From NCBI GenBank assembly GCA_014529385.2, contig CM043962.1:87839680-87903679 (forward strand): a DNA stretch of 64,000 nucleotides, written 5' to 3'. The stretch comes from Adiantum capillus-veneris (taxonomy: Eukaryota > Streptophyta > Polypodiopsida > Polypodiales > Pteridaceae). The notes under the pieces were generated by a model. It worked only from the letters and a program-made list of their open reading frames with translations, was not told where the DNA came from and ran no database searches. Below are positions 34,234 to 45,900 of the stretch, in pieces. The stretch's first letter is position 1, and each line of letters opens with the position of its first letter. The position numbers were made by a program, and so were the translations under genes.

Positions 34234-36684
34234 AAGGACCTCGAACAAAGCATCATACAAGAAAAGAGGCCGAGGATCCAAAAGATCATTTAGAAAGAAT
34301 GTACCAAGAGGCCGAAGCCTTAAAGTTGAAAGAGGCCGAAGACGCGGCAAAGAAAGCTGAGGAAGCAGCTTCCCAAGAGCAAAGCCAAGCATCTCCCCGA
34401 CCCACCTCACCGCCGCCGGACCAACAGGACCAGACCATGCCTAGTCCACCACCATCACTGCCAGGCCACTATACCAATGAAGAAGCCAAGACCGACAAAG
34501 AAAAAGATTCTGAATTCCACCAAATGGAAGCTACACAATAAGCTGACCATGCTAAAAAACATGAGGAAAAGGAAGCTGAGCCAGAACCAGAGCAGGCAGC
34601 TTAAGGAACTCACAAGCCGGTGGATGACACTGATAAAGCAATAGATACTGAAAAAGAACATACCACTATACATGAGATAGAGCCCGAGATGGAGAAGGCA
34701 GAAAGGCCTTCAACTGAAGAGACGGTGAGGGTTGAGACCACACCACCTATTTCCATTCAGCCAGAAACTGCTGAGGTATCAAAGCCTCAGGATGGCCAAG
34801 GAGAAGAACAACCATCCACCTCTACAGAACCACCAACACCTACAACACATCAAAAAGCAACACAGGAGGCTGCCGGCACATCACAACTCACAAGATAGGA
34901 GGAGTGGAAGTCCAACGATGAAGTGATTTTACAAGTAAACGAGTATGCAAGGCAGATGCAAGTCATGATGGAGAAACTCCACTCAGCAGCCTTCAACCGC
35001 AGCACAAAAGCCAAGGAATTAAAAATGGTCATCGATGCTCTTCAAGGAGAGCTCGACGACAGGATGAGTACTATCAATGATCTCCAAAGGCAAGTACAAG
35101 AGCTAAGGATAGAAGCAAAACAGCATCAGATAGCCAGGGACAAACAACAGAAGGAAATGGAGGAGTTAGGTGACCTCCTCACTAAATTATCTGATGCCTG
35201 AAGAGTGAAAGATGAGCAGCTGACAGAAGTGACAAACAAACTTTTTACCACCTCTCTGTCAGCTTAGAAAATTCAAGTGCACTTAGATGTAGCCAATGCT
35301 TCTCTCCAATATTTTGAACAGAGAATCAATGATCAGGCCACTTTCTTGCGGCAAATAAGAGAAAATCCAGCCATGGCCTCGATCAAGGGAACATATGAAG
35401 TGTACAAGGCACTTGCCAAAAGAAAAATAGAGATTTAGAAATGGAGTTGAAGCTTGAACAGTCACAACGCAGAGACCTAGCATTGATGCGGGTCCAAAGA
35501 GAGGAGGAGCTCCTACAAGAGATTGCAGAACTGAAGCGTATGAATCAACTCCTCAGAGATGGAAAGCCCAACACACAGGAAGAGGCAAGCACTTCAGAGC
35601 CGCCCCAAATTGACATCCCCTCGGTCTCGGTTGCTGAATTTTAGACGCAGTCTATAGCAGAGCCAAGTGGTGACGAAGACTTTCAAGTCCAAATTATAGA
35701 CGAAGATAGAGTGCCAATGGTCGAGCTGTCAAAGGCTGAAGAACAGGCACTGAAAGAGAAGATCACCTTAGAGGAAGATGAGCAGTGGAAGGCTGCTATG
35801 GATTGGGAGTTGAGAGTTTTACACTCTGTCAATGTCACTCAACTCACTCCCAATCAAATCAACGCTCAATGGAACCAACAATCCCTGCCGTACCCTCTCA
35901 TCAAGGTAGAACTCTTACAGGTAAAAGAAAGGTTATACAAGGATATGCAAGAAGATGGAGCAGATAAAGACCACCCGAAGTGGAGGCTAAGTTGGTTGAA
36001 CAAGAATCCAAGATACCTGATTCTGTTCACAAGAGCACCTGCCGCCTTACAGAAAGATCCAACATTCTGTCCTGTACCTAGAGTAAGGACATGGCAAGTG
36101 CATGAAGCACTCTAGAAGAAGAGGCCAACTTGACTCAATTTTCCCTGGATGCAGCTCTTGAGAGAGGCCAAGCGATGGAAGAATACATGGTGAAAATCCT
36201 AACGGGTGCCATGGCATTCTTCAAGAGTCTACTAGATCCCTCCTGTGCAATGCTATATAAGATCTGCAGGATGCTACTCACATGCATATAGGTTTTCAAT
36301 GAGCCTGAGCAGACAGGAGTCCCACGGCTCTCATTCTTGGAAGGGAACAAAGGCCTATGCTACGATTTGAGTGGGCAACCTTCAGAAGAAATCCTTTATG
36401 GATTCTATGCCAGATGCATGTTCCTACCCTCGCATAATATGCTAACCTTTGAAGAGGCATTCTACACTGGCTTCTTCACGTGGCGAGCGAAGACATTTGC
36501 GCCGTTGATAAGCAACCTCACATCAAGATTTGTAGGATACTCAGCGGTGGAACAGAAAAACCGAGTCACCATGAAATTTTTGCAAGTGCCAGAAAAAGAA
36601 CGCAAAACTAGATACCAAAAAGCACTGGAAGCACTGAAAGACCGCCGCGCCCGCCGTCAACCCAAAGACTACTTCAGCCCATAA
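34212..36684 (+). pseudogene. Retroelement B post-pol coiled-coil ORFs
   Basis: Successive plus-strand segments (34212-34541, 34620-34898, 34923-35201, 35441-35644, 35711-36115, 36337-36684) read as one long charged protein interrupted mostly by single stops (for example TAA after ATQ at 34541, TAG at 34898). The region 34920-35640 has strong coiled-coil character (LQRQVQELRIEAKQHQ). The last segment (SEEILYGFYARCMFLP, LISNLTSRFVGY) is more globular and ends at 36684, 27 bp before the polypurine tract. I recognise no family. Confidence 0.55.
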
Positions 36685-36710
36685 AATTGTGTCAAGGGAG
36701 GACACAGGCG

Positions 36711-36723
36711 AGGAGGGGTGGAA
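36711..36723 (+). promoter_or_regulatory. Polypurine tract of retroelement B
   Basis: AGGAGGGGTGGAA directly abuts the 3' LTR start TGTTAGCAGC at 36724, the normal position for plus-strand priming. Confidence 0.9.
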
Positions 36724-37645
36724 TGTTAGCAGCAGCAAGCTAACGCGGACACCATTTTTCGGAGTTCTCCTTGTAAAAAAAATATTGTTTTGATAAATCG
36801 GGAATGTTGTAACTCCTATTTTCTTGGTAAACTTTTTAATTAATGAGCTGGGGCTACAAGCTTCCAGATTGTATCAGCCAGTCAATTCCCAGATTTGGTA
36901 GAACTCCAGATTATTACTTTTGACCACTCAAAAACCTTGGCTAAGGTATAAAAGCCAATTTTTGCAAGTTTTTTATAAGTTTTGGATAAGAAATACACAG
37001 TGTGAGCTAACGGCGCTCCCTTCTCTCCTTCTCCCGCTTCCTACTCCCTCTCCGGTTGTCACATTGCGAATGCGTTTGTTGCATTGCAACCGTAGGTAAG
37101 AGCTCTACGCATTGATGTAAGGCATTCACAATATTTTGTAGCTTTTGGCGTCGCCGACCTGCGGCCTAATTTCATCATAACTAGGAATTTATACTTTTAA
37201 AACAAAAACTAAGCATAGGCGGGGTATTGGGGCATCATTGCTAAGCATTTAGATGCATTCTGGGTCGAAAATGACTAGGTCAAAAATTCACTGCTGTTAA
37301 TAATTGCGATTTTGTAACTTGACCGAAAGTGGGGTTTGAGGCCATAGGCATGTGTGCTTAGGTCTTATAAAGTTGTCCTAGAATTTTTGTTACATTTGGA
37401 TGTCATTTGATGCTGTAACTGATGTGATTTGCTTGCCGATGAACGATTGGCTTTTGGTGATTTCAGTCACTTGAGTGTAGCTTGAGTTAGATGCAAGTTG
37501 TTAGTTGTTTTTCGAGAGATTGGAAACCTCTTGTAGCCTCTATGCACTAATCGAGTCAGCTTCGTCCCATGGTTTGACAAATTAATCGTGGTTCTCGCTA
37601 ATACTGCAATAAGATAGGATGGTGAGGTTAGACATGCGTCCCACA
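36724..37645 (+). repeat. 3' LTR of retroelement B (plus orientation)
   Basis: This is a 922-bp LTR beginning TGTTAGCAGC and ending CGTCCCACA. It is a close copy of 19602-20515 in the opposite direction. TATAAAAG at 36947-36954 is a plausible promoter TATA box. CACAC at 37646-37650 is the target duplication shared with the far side of the other LTR. Confidence 0.95.
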
Positions 37646-37650
37646 CACAC

Positions 37651-38493
37651 TACCAAAGATTGTATTGTAGGACCAAAATTGGATGTAAAAGGTACCAAAG
37701 ATTGTACTGTAGAGCCAAAATTGAATGTAAATAGTACCAAAGATAGTATTGTAGAACCAAAATTGGATGTAAACAGTACCAAATATTATACTGTAGAACC
37801 AAAATTGGTTGTAAACAGTACCAAAGATAGTACTATAGAACCCAAATTGGTTGTAAGCAGTACTAGAAATTGTACTATATGTCTGGTTTTGACTAATTCT
37901 AGAATTTTTTGCAGAAGAGTACCCATATGGAAACTTTGCAAATGCTTTGGTGATAAACAAGAATGTTTTGGTACTATACAGGGGATAGTTTTGGTACTGC
38001 ACAAAGACTTTGGTACTACACAAGTAGGCTTTGGTAAAATAGAGTGAGGCTTTCGTACTAAAGATTGAGGCTTTGGTTCTTGTAGGGACGGAAAAGGTAC
38101 TATACAAAGGCTTTGGTACTGTACAGATAGGCTTTGGAATCACTAGTATGCAGCAGACTACCAAATTTGGTACTGCACAGGGGCTTTGGTTCTTTATAGG
38201 ATAGCTTTGGAACTACATAAGAGTGCATCGGTACTACATATATAACCTTTATAAGGTACTATATACCACCACTACCATATAGCAAACTACCAAATTTGGT
38301 ACTGCACAAGGGCTTTGGTTCTGTAAAGGATAGCTCTGGAACCACCCACGAATGCACTGGTTCTGTATACAACCTTTGTAAAGTAATATATACCACCACT
38401 GCCATATAGAGGACCACCAAATTTGGTACTATCTTGACCAAATCAGCCTTAAGAAGCACAAGATAAATTACAATTGCTAAGATTTGTTGGTAC
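37651..38493. repeat. GGTAC-rich intron repeats, 3' LTR side
   Basis: Units of about 52 bp (ACCAAAATTGGATGTAAACA + GTACCAAAGATTGTACTGTA) run from 37651 to about 37870. Looser GGTACTACACAAGGGCTTTG words continue to 38440. They match the reverse complement of 20516-20800. This is the other half of the intron hit by retroelement B. Confidence 0.85.
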
Positions 38494-39235
38494 CTGAGAG
38501 TCATCGAGTAGATGCATAGGATGTTTGACAACACTTTTCCTTCCAATGCTCTTCTTACATATAACTTTGGTTTTTGATGTCCAAAAGGCATACACCAATC
38601 TCTTGTTTCGTTAGTGATAATGGTTCCTTGTGGCAATTGTCTCTCACAAGCACTCAATGGAAACACTTCATCCTCATCTTTATTCTCCAGCTTTGAAGTT
38701 GCAACAACTATATTCCTTTGATGGACACCGAGGACACTAGCAATTTTGGATTGGTTTACTAAGGCTACACCTGTACTATTGTTCAAGATCATCGTTCGAG
38801 AGGTTCTCTTAAAAAAAGCTCACTTGCTGAGTGCAGGACCTTAATTTGAGCCAAAGTGTTGCGCACACCTGATAGAACGGTGTCTTCGACATTGTTGAAA
38901 TTTGATTTTTGCACCTTGGAAAATGTACGGTGGTCCAATAGTTGCTGAATTATTTCCTTTGGCTCATTCCTTGATAGCCCAAGTGTTTGCTTGCACCAAC
39001 ATTGTGCCACCGCTGCAAAAATTTTCTTCCTTGACCTGGCTTTTGGTAATCCAAGTGCAAAAGAAGGATGTCATTCTTTCCTTCTCTGTTCGCGTTTATT
39101 TGCAACCCAATAATCACAAAGAAAAGCTTGATTAGTGACACATGTCTCAATGGAACTGACAATGGGATGGTTTTGTATCTGTTCATCCATGCGCAATTCC
39201 TCCTCATCCAGCTCGTCGAAAGAGAGTAGCTGTGA
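38494..39235 (-). pseudogene. DDE-transposase-like gene, 5' exons
   Basis: Minus-strand frames join into an N-terminal region: an acidic start (LSFDELDEEELRMDEQ, about 39225-39178), then EIIQQLLDHRTFSKVQ...VRNTLAQIKVLHSASEL, then after a frameshift near 38790 IASVLGVHQRNIVVATSKLE and WCMPFGHQKPKLYVRRAL. The last exon ends MTL with AG left over, before a GTACCA donor at 38493. That phase fits the exon at 22294, which begins A-GCT-ATC. A DNA-binding, helix-turn-helix-like role for this region is inference. Several indels make it non-functional. Confidence 0.6.
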
Positions 39236-39281
39236 GTCACCCGAGCGGTAAACTCTTGTAGTATTGTCCATTGACAAGGAG

Positions 39282-39448
<167 letters not shown>

Positions 39449-39666
39449 GCAGTGGTCAATAAACATCAATTAAAACCAAGGTTACGTGTGCATCTTTTGG
39501 GTGCAGAGAGTGAGTGTGTGTGAGAGAGAGATGTAGCGCGGCTGGTCAACCAAGGCTCAGCTTGCTAGTAGAGAGAGAGAGAGAGAAAGAAAGAGAGATA
39601 ACAAGAGAGCAACCCAAGTTCGCTGGCTAGGGAGCACGAAAGGTGCACAAGAGCAACACAACCGTG

Positions 39667-39713
<47 letters not shown>

Positions 39714-39719
39714 GGTGCC

Positions 39720-40715
39720 GTGAAAGCCAATAACCATAATGTGGGTCCAGCCCTCTCCCCCCACCTCCTCTCTTGGAGTGGCCCCTACAAATAGTGAAAC
39801 GTCTAGAAACAAAGATATATATGGCCCCTCTCCATTTCCAATTAAAAGGTCCAATTTATACACAAATGAACCACCAAGCACATCTTGTGTCAAGGACAAT
39901 CCTTTTTGTACCACCATTGCATGCGTTTAGCCAAATATGGTAGACCTAGAGTGCTCTTACACATCAACAAACAAAAAAGTCCAAATTTCTTCTCATTAAC
40001 TTTGATAAACATACATTTGTGAACAACTTCCAAGGGGTAGTGTGGTCATAGTTCTTACATCCATTCTATGACATGGTATGCTCATGGGTGACCTATCACA
40101 TAAAATTATCTTTGGTGGGGGTGTCCTAATGTTAGGAAAGGGCGTGTTGCTGATGAAAAGCTTTTGTATTGTCCTACTAGGGATCTCTCCATGTTAGCAT
40201 AATGATTTTTGGTGTAGTGGGAACCACATTGCTTGAGGAGAGCTTTGTGCCATCGTAAAAGCTTTGTGTTATGCCAGTTCCTTGAGCCATTCTTGCAAAC
40301 AACACCACTCAACTAGCATAGTAAGAGGTGACCTTGTATCATGACGCGTTAGAGACATGTTCTTCAAACAGAAACATGTATGAATTCAACATTTGCAAGC
40401 TGTATAATAAATACACTTGTTAAGTATATGTTGTACAAATTTGTAAGTATTTCCATCCAATAATCCTAAAATATACATTAGGATGAGATTACCCACCTCT
40501 AATAAGCATGGCTTTGAAGCACCTACCTGCAAGATGTAACAAAGAAGACTGTTTTAGAGAAAAAGTGGTGACACTTGACATCTCTAACCTGTAGCCTTTC
40601 ACTATTTGTGCACAAAAGCAACCTTTGTACCAAGTACTACAAAACAAGTAGAGGCAACATCTTAGACTTCAATGTCTATGATAAGAAGAACACAACCAAA
40701 AGTAAAAAGTATATT
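39720..40715. other. Non-coding interval
   Basis: I see no supported gene or repeat structure in this interval apart from scattered AT-rich sequence. Confidence 0.4.
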
Positions 40716-40721
40716 GTTACC

Positions 40722-41058
40722 ATGCACCAAGGGGTGTTTCTTTCAAATATGTGATGGTATTGGCAAGCTTCATAATGTACACATCCTTTTCTTGCAATTG
40801 TTGTGGGAGAGTTTCAACCTCCCTCTTTGAAGAGGCAATACTTTCTTGTAATGCCATTGTTTTAAGTTGAAGAGCTTGACATTTGTGCATCCACGAATGC
40901 AAAGATGCACATGCACCCATACACAACCAATTGCAATAGCCTAACAAGCCTATTTCTCCCCTCCCAAGATATTGAAGAACCATCAACATTCGTCTCACCG
41001 ACGGTACAACGTTCGTGGGATGACCTTTGCTCACCCTCATGTGTGGACTTTGCTGCAA
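40722..41058 (-). CDS. Possible coiled-coil exon, unidentified
   Basis: A 113-residue minus-strand segment ends in a heptad-like stretch (LQLKTMALQESIASSKREVE, LPQQLQEKDVYIMKLANTI) and a possible donor (GCATG|GTAACA) at about 40720. The 5' side runs into a purine-rich, G-rich region. It may be an exon of the same minus-strand gene neighbourhood as 38.5-39.2 kb, or chance. Confidence 0.3.
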
Positions 41059-41177
41059 ATGCCATCGACAAGCAAATATGTACGCTTTTGTTGTGAGGAG
41101 TACATGGTGGTGGAGGCATATGATTTGTGATGTCCATGAGCACCATGGAAGCTATTGCATGAGAAAGCAAAGGATGA

Positions 41178-41400
41178 AAAGAGAGAGAGGGGGGAGGGAG
41201 AGGGAGGAACATGGGAGGAGAGAAGGGGGCAGGGAGGGAGAGGAGAGGGAGAGAGGAGGAGAGAACAAAGGTTTTTTTTTTTTGGGGGGGGGGGGGGGGG
41301 GTTGGGTTTTGGAAAAAGTGGACTTTCAGTGTTTGTAGGTTTAAAAAAAAGGTCAAAAAATGATTTTTTCATATGTATATATGTGGGGGGGGGGGAGTTT
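41178..41400. repeat. Purine-rich tract with G runs
   Basis: AGGGAGAGG-type sequence (41185-41262) leads to T and G homopolymers (41270-41302), and another G run lies at 41384-41394. This is non-coding low complexity. Confidence 0.8.
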
Positions 41401-42329
41401 TAAGTAAAAAATAAGTAAAAATAACTTCAATTTTTGACTCTTAGTGACCCACGTTTTTGCTGATGCGGCCGCACCTCTTGACTCCACTTTCAAAAAGCTA
41501 GAGAAAGAAAGTAACCTCTTAGGTCCACATCTTACATGTGTCTAAAAGAAAGTCTAGAAAAGCCTACTTAAAACTAGCTTCTTGAATGCCCTAGTACCCT
41601 TAACCCTACACAACATTAGCTTTAATCCCTAAAAATTAGGATTCTTTATAAGGCCCATGCAAAGTCCATATTTCTCTTAATAAGAGGACTTATGGGGGTG
41701 TTTTAAGAGATGATAATCTATAGAGGTTTTTTTTATAATTGTCGGAATGCGAAGAAGATAAGGTCCAAATTTTTGAAAATCTAACCCACAATCACACTTG
41801 ACAAGACTTGATAGCTTAAGGTTGGTTTAGAGTTGCACAAGGCTTGACAAATTTGCTGAGAGAATTTTGTGAATACAAGCAATTTTTGTTTTGATAAATA
41901 TACTAACATACTCTAAACTCCCTTGCATGTTTTGACTAAAATTTACTGGTTTTCTTGTGGGATGAGATATCATTGACCTAGGCGGCTCTGGTGACCTAGG
42001 GCTACATAATATCTGACAACTTGGCTGGTGTTTTTTGGTGAACTCCAACAATTCTAGTTTTGATACATTGACCGGCATTTTTAAAATTCCCTTATATGGT
42101 TTGGGACTACAATTATCTTGGTATTATCTGCTCTATATTAAGTAATCATATGATTGGGTATTTTGTGGTTGACAGGTATTAGGTGATGGAATGCTGGCTT
42201 TTTTTCTATGACTCTTAATTGCATCTCCATGGGAATGACACCATGGCTAGTGGTAAAAGAAACATAAAATACTTTTTGTTGAATAGAAGCATAACTTTTG
42301 AAATTAGTGTTAGTGTTTTACTTTGAAAA

Positions 42330-43020
<691 letters not shown>

Positions 43021-43195
43021 TCATAGGTCCGCATTCAACCTGCTACAATCTCCCCTATAAGCTCTGCCAACACAATATTTTGCCTTCCTTAGTAGTTACT
43101 TCATCATACCTAGGAGGGTTTTCCCTCGCATGATATACTCGGATTTTGTCACCTCTCCCTACTCGCCAATCCCTGATCTAGAACAAATATTTATC

Positions 43196-43323
<128 letters not shown>

Positions 43324-43419
43324 TTATGGAACACATGACACGTGTAGACAACATTCCATGATATTATGCGCACACAAGCACAAATACACATGCATACACA
43401 AAAAATAATACCATTTAGA

Positions 43420-45140
43420 AAAAAAGACACAAGTTTTGATAGCAAGCCACCGACAATCTACTAATCTTTTAAACATGGCACATGCGACAAGCTCATGAGC
43501 AGAAGAATGATGGAAGGGAGAATGCCTCCAAGGCAAGACACAATGATGGATTTTTAAAGCCAAATGACCCCCCCTTTTTTTGCAAACAATTCCGGCATGG
43601 AAAAACCTTTTATTTGTAATTTGTTTGAAAGTCTCCATAAGCATGTACAAAACCTTGAATAAATCAAATTTCCATTGGCATCAATTGTGAAAATCCTACA
43701 AAACAAGTAGTTTTTAAGCACTTGAGTGTTGGATACACTTGAGCGGTGGACATGCGTAGTTAGTACACAGACACATTTGATTTATATCCAATAAGTCACA
43801 CAAATTGTTCCCAAACTAGATCAATATAACTGATTATACTTACATATACGATTGATGGGTACACGGACCCAAGGGAACTACCGGTGCATTGTGAGTTAAT
43901 ACACAGTTTAAAGATTTCTTTTTGCAATAATAGGCTTGCTTACATAATAAATTTTACAACTTTGCCCATAGCAAGTAATGGAACTGGTAGTGTTCCAATC
44001 TTTTTACAAAGATAATACAGTTTTATTTAAAAAAAAGGGGGAAGATATGATAAAGCCAAGTGGGCAATAAGAAAGTATATGGTTGACACTGCAACCTCCC
44101 CAAATAGGCAATTGTTACAGCTCGGAGCCTTAAAGGCATCGAATGCCAACTCTACTTATAAAAGCAGATAGCGAAAGCAGTTTAACTCGCAAGGCTCACA
44201 AACTCACACACACAATATCTCATGCGTTGTCTATCTAATAGTGAAAGAAATACCGAATGGGTTGCAAACTCGCACTAGGCAATACAGTGTATTAGCACAT
44301 AAGGCAAGGCTCACAGCTGAGTGGGTTGCTCATAAGCAAACACGCACTCTCAAGCAATACACCATGGAGTCGTAACGCATAACGCATGGCTCACAACTGA
44401 AGGAGGTTTTCTCGCTGACTATACTAGTACACCTTGAATCAGGCACACAAGCGCAAGGAGACCTAAGCAGCTTGCCACACAACAATCATTTCATCCAAAC
44501 TTTTGGCAGACCGGTGGATACACCAAGCAAGGAGGGCCTCTGAGTACATATTAAACGAGCGAAATATGGCTAAACACAAAAGGTAAGCGATGTCTTCTAT
44601 CAACAATCACACACACAATGTGTTTTCAAAACATATACAATGTCTTGTATGCCTAGTTATACACACAATCCCTGAAGGTAATCTCCGTTTGCGTAAAAGT
44701 GCATGATGTGTAGCGATTGTATATCACAAAACCAAGACAAAGATTGGGGCACGTAGGAAGGATGCTCTAGAAGCATATACACACACATAAGAGGTTAGGA
44801 ATGATAAGCTAATAGCCACCATCACAAGGATAGCACGTATATGGTGAGGTCGCATCGGAAAGAAGATGAGAAAATAGTTTTTTGTTCATAGTCATAAACA
44901 CACATACACGGAAGAAATTGATTTTGATTCCACACACATATGCATATATATAAGAAACGGTTCATAGATGCACATACAACAAGCAATATACAAATAGTAT
45001 AACATTCAAAAGTAAAAACAAGTATGACCATAAAGATAATAACAAAAAAATGTGTATCAATTGAAGGGCATAGCGGGGACGGTGTGTAGTACTTTGGATA
45101 ATAAGCATATGCAAGAGAAATAGATGGCGACAACAGCAAG
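43420..45140. other. Non-coding interval
   Basis: No gene is supported. The interval is AT-rich with scattered CACACA words. Confidence 0.4.
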
Positions 45141-45900
45141 CAATAACCAGGTAATGTGATACAAAAACCTCTACTGACAAATGAGTTTCCTTTAATGTTT
45201 ATGAATCAAAACAAAGATGCTAATTTATGAGTTTTTCTTTTTTTCATTTGAATTCAAAGAAATCTCATAAAAATTGACTAGGTGGTATAAACACCGATAA
45301 GGATATGATACATGTATATGACAACCTCCTGTGAGGACACAAGTCAATGTGTACGGGTTTTTTTTGGAAAAAGAGTGATAATACAAACAAAATCCTGCCG
45401 AAATTTGTACAAAGTGTAGACACTTATAAGGAAATTGGTTTAAAAGGTAATTGTATATAACATAGAATGCAACAATTGTGGGATTTAGACATAATTGAGC
45501 AACAGGTAAGTTTGGTACAAAAAATATGTATCAGATGTCTATGAACCATAACAAAGATGTTAAATTGTAGGTTTTCCTGTTTTGAAGCATTTGAATTCAA
45601 AGAAATCTCATATAAGTGGGCTAGGTGGTATAAAAATGGATAGGGAGATAACACATTTGGTATGAAAACCTCTTGTGAGGGCACAAGTCAATGTGTACGG
45701 ATGTTTTTTTTTTGAAAAAAGAAGGATATTACAAACAAAATGCTGCCAAAAGTTTTACAAATTATAGACACTTATAAAGAAATTAGTGTAAAAAGTAAAT
45801 GTATATACCTAGACTAAAACAATTAAACAATGCATACACATATAGTTAGGGAAACAGGCAGGCCTAGTACATAAAAATATTAACCAAATGTGTGTAAATA
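45141..45900. repeat. Tandem repeat of about 353 bp, two full and one partial unit
   Basis: Corresponding points at 45151, 45506 and about 45858 give periods of 355 and 352 bp. Shared blocks include AATTCAAAGAAATCTCATA, CTAGGTGGTATAAA, GACACAAGTCAATGTGTACG (GGCACAAG in unit 2), TACAAACAAAAT and TAGACACTTATAA. Confidence 0.8.

Noticed and set aside
19602-37645. Two independent retrotransposons in opposite orientation
   Set aside because: The shared CACAC duplication, complementary gag halves and matching intron flanks fit one element plus an inversion better. Independent insertions would not share a target duplication.
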